This document shows, piece after piece, positions 56,700-64,000 of a DNA stretch of 64,000 nt. The notes beneath the pieces were generated by a model that was not told where the DNA came from, did no database searches, and worked only from the letters and a program-made list of their open reading frames with translations. Numbering within the stretch: position 1 is the stretch's first letter; each line of letters begins with the position of its first letter. Source of the stretch: Chaetoderma sp. LZ-2023a (Eukaryota > Mollusca > Caudofoveata > Chaetodermatida > Chaetodermatidae). The DNA lies in assembly GCA_034401795.1 (NCBI GenBank), contig CM067359.1:141229278-141293277 (forward strand). Direction: 5' to 3'. A program made the translations under genes and the position numbers.

Positions 56700-56887
56700 T
56701 GACGCACCACTACTTGATAACAGATACTGAATGTGCAGCAAAATATAGTGACAAACACAAAATCTGGTGATGTCAGCCGTAAACTACACTTTTCTTCTAA
56801 GACTATCGCAGAGCCACGGCCATCAATCGTTACTTCGCTGCCGACTGATAAACTGTCAAACGACGACATTTTGCGATGATGTTTCAT
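56700..56887 (-). CDS. Possible first exon of an unknown minus-strand gene
   Basis: The minus-strand open frame starts MKHHRKMSSFDSLSVGSEV and continues TIDGRGSAIVLEEKCSLRL. Its start region has balanced codon use and an A-rich start context, unlike the surrounding AT-rich noise. A gtaacg donor-like site follows the codons for SVGSE near 56836. I do not recognise a family, and no second exon was found. The frame degenerates after about residue 45. It may be a genuine 5' exon, a retroelement scrap or chance. Confidence 0.25.
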
Positions 56888-56903
56888 GAATGAAAAATTG
56901 TAG

Positions 56904-57055
56904 TAAACAAATCGGAGTAAAACAGTACCGCGTAGTAATCCCTACGCGTCACCCTCACATCAATTGATGTTTTACTTGGTCGATTTAAATTGGTAAACAA
57001 ATCGTAGTAAAACAGTAATCCCTATGCGTCACACTCACATCAATCGATTTAAATG
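56904..57055. repeat. Direct repeat, two units, about 87 bp apart
   Basis: gtaaacaaatcggagtaaaac with taatccctacgcgtcaccc (56904-56955) recurs as gtaaacaaatcgtagtaaaa with taatccctatgcgtcacac (56993-57035). Each is followed by tcacatcaat and an atttaaat box. Confidence 0.8.
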
Positions 57056-57159
57056 GGTTGCGCACCCAACAGCCAATGAAAATACTCCATTGAATATGGC
57101 ACGTCTGCTCATATCGAAAAATATGTAACGGGCTAGAAGGCTTGTTTATATGATAAATT

Positions 57160-57349
57160 TGCTTATTGAATATCCATTTTCAGGCCAAGAGAGACTATTT
57201 AAAAATAATTTTCACTGAAATGACTGACTCGGTTATCGATTCAGTTATTCCAATAATAAATTTCTTATTCTTCTCTTGGACTATAAATAGACATTGCCCA
57301 AGTCCACTACAGAGGTCGGTTTTGGCAAGATTCAACATGAAAGGGTTAA
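57160..57349. mobile_element. Degraded F2 fold-back MITE
   Basis: tccattttcaggccaagaga, gaaatgactgactcggttat, cgattcagttattcc, ttcttctcttggactataaa, cagaggtcggttttgg, then catgaaagggTTAA at 57346-57349. The left TTAA end is not clear. Confidence 0.75.
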
Positions 57350-57476
57350 ATACTGTCAATCAATCAATCAATCAATCACAGCCATCGATTCATGAGACAA
57401 TGTGATTTATAACCATAATCATTTGAAATCAAAACATTGATATTACGATGAGAGGCCATAATACTATAAAATTGTC

Positions 57477-57740
57477 AGGTGTGTGAAGCTACATGCTAGT
57501 TCCCAGTTCCTAGTTCCTGATTTAAAAAAAAAAATAGGTAACTAAAATAAGTAGCTGGAAAATAAGTAACTGTTTTTCAATAAATACGATTGCCAGTTCC
57601 TCGTGTGATCTGGAGCACGTGTCCGACCACCTGGTTACTTACTTTCAAAAAGGATGATTGGCAGCTCTCCCCTAGGGTTAGGGTTAGCCCGAAAAATAAT
57701 GAACTAGGAACCGGGAACTAGTAAGTAATTTCACACACCT
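57477..57740. mobile_element. MITE with 11-bp perfect TIR (AGGTGTGTGAA)
   Basis: aggtgtgtgaa at the left and ttcacacacct at the right. Inner parts are ctagttcccagttcctagtt and aactaggaaccgggaactag in inverted order. The interior includes gggttagggttag. No target duplication is obvious. Non-coding. Confidence 0.8.
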
Positions 57741-59660
57741 TATATTATCGCATTTAAAAGATTTACATAAACCAGTCAATTTATTACTGGTAATGGTGGT
57801 AGTTTATAGTCACACTAATGAAAAGGGTTCCTGAGTGGTCTAAGAGGTGGAGTCTGCATAACAGTTTATGATGCACATAAAAGAAGAATTTAGAATTAAC
57901 ATCTATTACCGCGATCTGAAATCATGTCGCCGCAATGATTGTTCAATAAAACATTGATATCCATCTCGTATGGTGAGTCTGGATAAAAATTACGGTATTT
58001 TTTCAAACTTACAGGTTGTACACGCCTTCCCTCTACATCAGTGCTCGTCTTAGCCTACCTAGCCCATTATACCTTAAAAATATATGTTATGTGCGATTTC
58101 AAGCTCAGAGAAAATTCGCACAACACCTGTCGTGATAACTGGTATTTACAGTAAAATGAAATGAAACATTTCATGAATGCTTGGATATTAAATTTATTTA
58201 CATTTAAAAAATAAATATAGCAGAAATCATTTCAACAAACATTATTATTATTATTATTATTCATGAGACAATTGTTTAACATTTTCACAAGACCACTACA
58301 TAAACATATACTGTAACTATTCTTTTTGCTCCAATTAAATCACTGTTCATGGTGGTGACTCATCTGTCTATGATCTTACGCCGTTAGTGTGAACAGTTTA
58401 CTGTTTACAGACCTTGTGTTTGCCATGCTTGATCTACCTAACATATCATTCCGGTCATTATGGTGAATTTTTTATTAATCATATGCACTCATGGCAACAT
58501 CTGAGTTTACATCCTGACAAATTTATTAACTATATTTCAGTTGGAATTATAATATTCGTACATAACTATATATAATTGTTGCTAAATTGGTCAGGATGTA
58601 ACTTCAAATTAAAAGGAATGTTTTGTATATTAATATGTAATGTGTTAATATTTGGATTAAATGCACGGGAAAATATAGTGCAAAAACTGCAAAGAACTAT
58701 TGTTGCTGATGGATGGAACTGTTCATATACCTGAAGTTTTGAAATGGGAACTTCAAATTGGAATCTTGCTGTGGAGGTCAAAACGTCGAGATAATAACTG
58801 CTATACTATATAACCCCTTCTTCTTTCCTATATAGATTCATCTGCAGTATGGGTAAATGTGGACTCTGCCATCTACATAAATATCAGAGCCATACTGTGC
58901 TTGGCGTTCCAAAATCTATCACATATGTCAAGACTCTGAATACTATTTTCTTATAATTGACATAAAATATAAATTCTGAGAATAATTCCATTGTGAATTG
59001 GGTAAATATATGTTCTCTGAATAATTCAATGAAGCTCATTCGAATACTTATTTATTTGGTAGTGAACGTATTCAAGGTGTGTTAAACCCATGTTGAAATT
59101 AATTGGATGAAGCAAAAACAAGAAATCTTGGTTCTATTTTTCACGAAAGTTGTGAATGTTTTTAATATACCAACAGATTGTTTGGAATATATTTCTCATG
59201 ATTTTGACAATATGCTGACAAAAAAATTTTTTTCAAGACAATGAACTGCCACCATCTGACTGGAAAAGGAATCTCATACACAACCTGACTTGAGATAACA
59301 TATGTATTTGGTCTATAAACCAGTAATTGTTGTATTTTTCATGATAAGCTACTGCTTTCCAGATCTATAATATCTATTAAAAAATCCAATGTACAACGAT
59401 AAATATATAACCTATACAGCATAGCGTGTTCACAAAGCACGCCACTGAGGCCATTACGGTTCCTTGATGTTGGAGAAAAAACCATTAATTGCTCTCCTAG
59501 TCATGGGATAAAAAATTAACACGCCATATAAACAGATGTTGTTCTTTATACAAAGATGCTGGTTTCTAATTCGTGCATATACTTATCAAGCACATAATTA
59601 TATTATTGTGCTTAACAAAAATTCCAATCACACATTCCATCATATTATGTGAGCAAAATA
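57741..59660. other. AT-rich stretch, nothing recognised
   Basis: 1.9 kb without identifiable gene or element. It contains a short ATT run (58241-58260). The sequence at 57838-57870 (cctgagtggtctaagagg) resembles a tRNA A-box, but no B-box follows. Confidence 0.5.
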
Positions 59661-59667
59661 TCAGCCA

Positions 59668-60068
59668 CGGGAGGAATCCAGTTTTAGCTATGCCCCTCCA
59701 ATCTTTAGCTAAGCTTCACCCACAATTCACCAGTGTTAGGATCGATCGATCACTGAACTCCCTTACTATCAATTTCCAGAAAACTATACAGGTAAGCTGT
59801 TGAATATTTCGAAACTAATTTGTCTTGGTGCTGTTGCTGCCTATGGCAGAAACAGTGTCCAGTCAAATTAGTTTCAATATATTCAACAGCATGTTTATTA
59901 AATAGTAAAGCCATACATACAATTCATACAATAACGCTTATTAGTCCTTAGTGTTCATGATGAACTTACTTTCGTCATTCATGACGCACTTGATTATGAG
60001 GTCATCCTACACGTCACGTAGTTGATTATGATTATGACATCATATGATTGATGGATAAACTGGAATTC
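59668..60068 (+). mobile_element. F1 MITE (subtype A), full copy
   Basis: Ends aatccagttttagctatgcc and gatggataaactggaattc form an inverted pair. The interior has ggatcgatcgatcac, cagaaaactatacaggtaag (donor-like), a hairpin at 59798-59890 (ggtgctgttgctgcc / ggcagaaacagtgtcc), tgtttattaaatagtaaag, and diverged CRE-like boxes. Confidence 0.85.
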
Positions 60069-60565
60069 ACGGTGGCTGAGGTGATGCGCTTTCCCTCACA
60101 TAGATAGATATCCTAATTCCTAAATTTGGATCATTGGATAAATATGTAGGCTAAATCTAGATTTGGCTGCAGATAGTAGTATCTGTTTTAGATCATGCTC
60201 ATGCTCATGCCTGGTAAGTATACAGGTGCATGAGCGGAAATAAAAACGATATTCAGGAGCCTTATCACGGAAACTTAATTTTGTACACGCATACACCAAA
60301 ATCTGCATACACTTTGTGCTTTAGAAGACGTTGGTTTAAATTTTGAATTTAACGATTTTCCTAATCTTTATAAAGTTCTTTAAAAGACAAGTTTTTGGAA
60401 ACATGATACCTGAACACACTTTTCTTTAAAGGTGTATATTCATACAAGAATGCTTGAAAATAAAATTGTTAAAATCGTTCACTTTTAGAGGCTTAAATTA
60501 GATGGCATAAGATGTAATGAAACTAAATAAATCATAACATATTTATGATGTCATTCCACATTATA
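60069..60565. other. Non-coding, nothing recognised
   Basis: No gene or repeat identified apart from a catgctcatgctcatg triplet near 60195. Confidence 0.5.
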
Positions 60566-60570
60566 TAACT

Positions 60571-60650
60571 TAATATAATTTTTAAGCCGTGAAATTGAAT
60601 TAGAGACACGAGTCCCTAATTCAAATTCACAACAAAAAAAATTATATTAA
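60571..60650. repeat. 80-bp palindrome
   Basis: taatataatttttaagccg and gtgaaattgaattag, with inverted copies ctaattcaaattcac and aaaaattatatta, around a 12-base loop. Confidence 0.85.
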
Positions 60651-60708
60651 TTTATACAGAATGAAATAGTCATTTGCTGAGATTTATTTTGTTTCACTAC
60701 ATCTAGGC

Positions 60709-60838
60709 ATACAATTTTAACCTCCAAAAGCACACAATTTTAACCTCTAAAAGTATACAATTTTAACCTCTAAAAGTATACAATTTTAACCTCTAAAAGT
60801 ATACAATTTTAACCTCTAAAAGTAAACAATTTTAACAC
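60709..60838. repeat. 23-bp tandem repeat, 5-6 units
   Basis: Unit acaattttaacctctaaaag plus tat. The first and last units are diverged, and the middle three are identical. Confidence 0.95.
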
Positions 60839-61095
60839 GTTTACTTCCAGAATTTTGGTGTGCATATGCAACTTTAAACAGACAAATAATTTTTAAAGTA
60901 GGTAGGCCTAGGATAAAAAGGTTCCCCTGACTTCCGGTTAACTATGTGATACATATTATTGATGTGATAGGCTAAATCTTTACACACGCTTAAAAGATTT
61001 GGAAGCAAAGTTGCAAAGGCTAGAGAGTGCTCTAGTGTCAGAAATTTGACTGCTTACAATTTTTAAGAAGAGCTTTAACACAATACATGAGAAAC
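60839..61095. other. Non-coding spacer
   Basis: Nothing recognised. Confidence 0.5.
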
Positions 61096-61099
61096 AATG

Positions 61100-61412
61100 G
61101 ACCTTTCCATTTTTATCTATGCCCCGCCCATCTCTAGCTAAGCTCCACCCATACCTCGCTCATGTTGGGATCGATCGATCTCTGAACTCCCTAAATATCA
61201 ATTTCCAGAAAACTATACAAGTAAGCTGTTGAATATTTTGAAACTAATTTGACTGGGTGCGGTTGCTGCCTATGGCAATTCGTACGTGTCGGACTATTAA
61301 GAGTTAAATATGGACCTAATGGAATCATTTATGACATAATGATTATGACGCCATCTTACATGCGGCTTAGATGATTACGATGTCAAATGATGTCAAATCA
61401 TCGATGGATACT
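61100..61412 (+). mobile_element. F1 MITE (subtype A) with hairpin-arm deletion
   Basis: ctttccatttttatctatgc start, gggatcgatcgatctctg, cagaaaactatacaagtaag, left hairpin arm to gctgcctatggca, then directly attcgtacgtgtcgg. The whole right arm and about 50 bp beyond it are missing. CRE-like end (gattatgacgccatc) and a final gatggatactctggaaa. Confidence 0.82.
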
Positions 61413-61845
61413 CTGGAAATGTGAATTGATAGAATTAGTTTGAAAACCCAAATTTTATATAGTCAGTATATGCTGACCACGTTTCTGAAATTTTTGATGC
61501 AATTCTGCAACTGATTTCCAGGAACCCTTAGGGTGTATGGCTGAATTTACAACAACTGAAATGTTGTGTTAATTATTTAACCAACACTGACTATATTTTC
61601 TAAGTGTCCTCGAAATGGTGGCATCAGCATATCAGTTAGTCTCTAGGCCAAGCTGTGAAGAAACAAAGAAAAGCGATATATGATTTATGATAATAAGGAG
61701 GCATCATATCAAAGATCGGATATGATAAAAAGGTCATTAAATACTGAATTCAATCTAGTTATGTAGCCATGACAACTACATATCTGCATGACAGAATAGC
61801 ATGATGATGGTGGTCATAATAATAATAACGACGACGACGATGACT
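61413..61845. other. Non-coding, nothing recognised
   Basis: No gene or element identified. Confidence 0.5.
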
Positions 61846-61848
61846 ATC

Positions 61849-61849
<1 letters not shown>

Positions 61850-61899
<50 letters not shown>

Positions 61900-61923
61900 A
61901 TAGTAGTAGTAATAGTAGTAGTG
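61850..61923. repeat. (AGT)n microsatellite
   Basis: AGT repeats with two AAT interruptions, preceded by a short ACG run. Confidence 0.95.
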
Positions 61924-61944
61924 GTAAGTAGAGGTGAGGCGAGC

Positions 61945-62072
61945 TGGACCCCCATTTTCACACCTTTAAAGTAGCTGCTGTGTCAGAGCAACCAACTAAT
62001 TTGCATCATTATCACATTTTTTTCTTTGCTCTCACCACCTATTGAAAAAGGTGTGAAAACAGGGGCCCAGAT
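61945..62072. repeat. Short inverted repeat
   Basis: ggacccccattttcacacct and aggtgtgaaaacaggggccc face each other across about 75 bp. Confidence 0.7.
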
Positions 62073-62094
62073 CTCCTCCATTGTGATTGGATGT

Positions 62095-62650
62095 TAGATG
62101 TAGACATTGCCCATAAGCCCCTCCCCTTCATTAAATCATGTGCATCCAGTCATTCAATGAGGTGAGCTTAAAGGTGATTAGCGTAATGATTGACAAGGGT
62201 TAATGAGGGTAATTAAGGATGATTGACAGGCTACATGTCTGGACTCATTCAATCACGAAGCCCCACCCCCTCGTTAAGTCACGTGCCTCCAGGCATCCAG
62301 CACTGCAAACTTAAGGGCAATTAGCATAATACTGATTGACGAGGGTTAATGGGTGTAATTAAGGATGATCTCTTGGAGCCATGCCAAATGCTCAAGGGTT
62401 AATGTATTACATAATGAGGGATGACCAGGTTACATGTCTGGACACGTCTTTACCTGGGAATTCGGCTGATGATGAAGCCCCGTCCCCTCGTTAAATCACG
62501 GGTCTCCAGGTATCCAATGAGGCACGCTTAAAGGTGTAATTAGCGTAATGACGTGTGGCGCGCGTTAATCAATAGGCATAAGGCGGCTTGACAGGATACA
62601 TGTCTGGCAACGTCTTTTTCTGACTCTGGGAACTCGTGCAATCATGCGAG
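62095..62650. repeat. Three diverged tandem units, 145-214 bp
   Basis: ccctccccttcattaaatca (62118), cccaccccctcgttaagtca (62263) and cccgtcccctcgttaaatca (62477) each start a unit. The units share tccagncatcca, a gggttaat box, ggtaattaaggatga and ctacatgtctgga. Confidence 0.75.
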
Positions 62651-63080
62651 ATTCTAAATGGTTGAGCTATAGAGTAGGGTCAATTGCAGAAGACGTCTCC
62701 ATTAGTCTAACGGGTTGATCATTATTAAACTTCTGAACCTTAGTGCTTTTAGCCGGGTCAATGTACAAAGGTCGTTGTATAGCAGACAATCGGTTAGTTA
62801 TTACCCTGACAGATTAAAATTAACTAGTCGAACTTTGAAACAACTCTGACTATGTGTAACGATCGTCAGAGTTGTACAAAGTTCAGCGAATAAATTTACA
62901 ATCGTGTTAGGGAAATAACAACAACCTATTGCATTTTTAATGGGCCTCGAGCGGCTATAGGTTATAGGGCGAGGGGTCTTTCAGGTTGTTTTTTTCAATT
63001 AAAACAATACGAGTCATTTCACATTTCACAATTTTTTAATAAAATTAAGTTTCAATAACTCTATACAACTGATAAAATAT
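62651..63080. other. Non-coding, nothing recognised
   Basis: No gene or array identified. A local pair tcgtcagagttgtacaaag / ctttgaaacaactctgac near 62833-62882 could form a hairpin. Confidence 0.45.
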
Positions 63081-63640
63081 ACAAATGATAAATATACAGA
63101 GGCTATCACCAAAGGTAAGCTGCCACAACTTGAAGAAGCACTACAGACCATCAAATGCTTTCGGATAGCATTGCAGTGGATCCTCTCACACTGTGGAGTC
63201 CAAGGAAATGAGGAAGCAGACAAGATGGCAAAGGTTGGTGCAGAAGAGAATCAGACAGAAGACTATCATCAAGTCACTCTATAGAACACCTCAATCAGAA
63301 GATGCCTACCATCATCTCTCGAGGCCAGAGCAAGTGACCATTTTTCGTCTCAGAACTGGACGCAACAGACTAAAGCAACACATGTACAGGCGGTTCCACT
63401 GTACGACATCGTCCGCTTGTCCTTGTGGAGAAGCAGAACAGACCACAGAGCACATACTTCAATGTTGCAGTACGTATCAGCTGCTGAGAGAAGAGATCTG
63501 GCCTTTGTCAACCTCTTTTCTTGAAAAGCTGTATGGGACTGTGGAAGAACTGCAGAAAACCACAGATTTCATCTTGAGAACGGCTCTCCAAGTGTGATAC
63601 CAGCGATCGAAAAGAAGAAGAAGAATAAACATACAGAAGA
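63080..63640 (+). pseudogene. LINE RNase H and C-terminal fragment, frameshifted
   Basis: 3' piece of a non-LTR retrotransposon polyprotein. Frame 1 (from about 63096) reads KGKLPQLEEALQTIKCF, then ALQWILSHCGVQGNEEADKM. This is the RNase H1-type C-terminal signature (W.PSHCG..GNEEAD) with the conserved His and Asp. A frameshift near 63285 (frame 1 hits TAG at 63289) moves coding to the frame that reads RTPQSEDAYHHLSRPEQVT, then FRLRTGRNRLKQHMY. It then reaches ACPCGEAEQTTEHILQCC, the terminal Cys/His cluster, and ends TALQV with TGA at 63595. A gaagaagaagaa-type tail with aataaa follows (63615-63630), typical of the element 3' end. RT core absent. Confidence 0.88.
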
Positions 63641-64000
63641 TAAAAATATACATACAAATAAGTGAAAAAATATAAAGACCAAATATATGTAAAATGAATA
63701 CAAACAATAATAATTTAATTAAAATATAAAATTTACAAATGTTTCGAGTGGGATCCAGTGACCTGTAAAAGTTAAGCGATAGATATAGAGAATGATTCGA
63801 CTGAGATATTATGCAAAACTGATTTTAGAGCTATTATTTAAATAAATTTGAAACCAATCTAAGCGATACTGACCCCCTAACAGATTGGGTGTAAAGATAG
63901 GGTAGGGATTTTGTACAGATGTAGGGTTTTGGAGTTATTAACTTTCAGAGCATTGGGATGAGGGTGTAGGGTATATTTTAAATAGGTTAAATAATGGTTT
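63641..64000. other. AT-rich sequence to window end
   Basis: Nothing recognised. Confidence 0.5.

Noticed and set aside
57835..57875. tRNA gene or tRNA-derived SINE
   Set aside because: An A-box-like tgagtggtctaagagg is present, but there is no B-box, no foldable cloverleaf and no acceptor pairing.

Overview
This window looks like animal nuclear DNA, most likely from a marine invertebrate. It has AT-rich non-coding sequence, many microsatellites, dense short inverted-repeat transposons, decayed non-LTR retrotransposons (LINEs) and one recognisable metazoan gene whose exons are separated by a long intron. There are no operons, RNA genes or CRISPR arrays. The species cannot be fixed from the sequence alone.

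The one gene I can name is TMEM26 (Tmem26 family multi-pass membrane protein, + strand). Two exons are visible, 12506-12715 and 22498-23166 (ending in the stop codon). They join in phase 0 across a 9.8 kb intron packed with mobile-element debris. The N-terminal exons were not found and probably lie upstream of the window. A weaker coding remnant (17690-17872, BESS-motif-like) lies inside the intron.

Layout: 1-5.5 kb holds dispersed and tandem repeats and a 1.46 kb fold-back element. 5.5-11.5 kb holds microsatellites, a 5'-truncated LINE (8508-9798) with a perfect 14-bp target duplication, and a 422-bp hAT-like MITE with an 8-bp target duplication. 11.7-35.3 kb is the TMEM26 region and its 3' flank, dominated by two MITE families. 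Family F1 has a GC-box-like end, an internal hairpin and an end rich in CRE (TGACGTCA) motifs. Family F2 is a fold-back element flanked by TTAA with CCCTTT ends, the piggyBac-type signature. 34.8-35.6 kb holds a broken LINE reverse transcriptase, itself interrupted by an F1 copy. 35.62-56.16 kb is a single 20.5 kb satellite of about 640 monomers of 32 bp with kilobase-scale higher-order and nested duplications. 56.2-64 kb returns to hairpins, MITEs, short tandem repeats and a LINE RNase H/C-terminal fragment at 63.1-63.6 kb.

The most interesting observation is that the satellite starts exactly where the reverse-transcriptase remnant stops. Its monomer, read in one frame, encodes IKLDEEELQ, which resembles the RT-derived peptide at the boundary (APINLDEDDL). 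I infer that a short piece of retrotransposon coding sequence seeded a large higher-order satellite. The 32-bp period is not a multiple of 3 and each monomer carries stop codons, so the array cannot encode protein.
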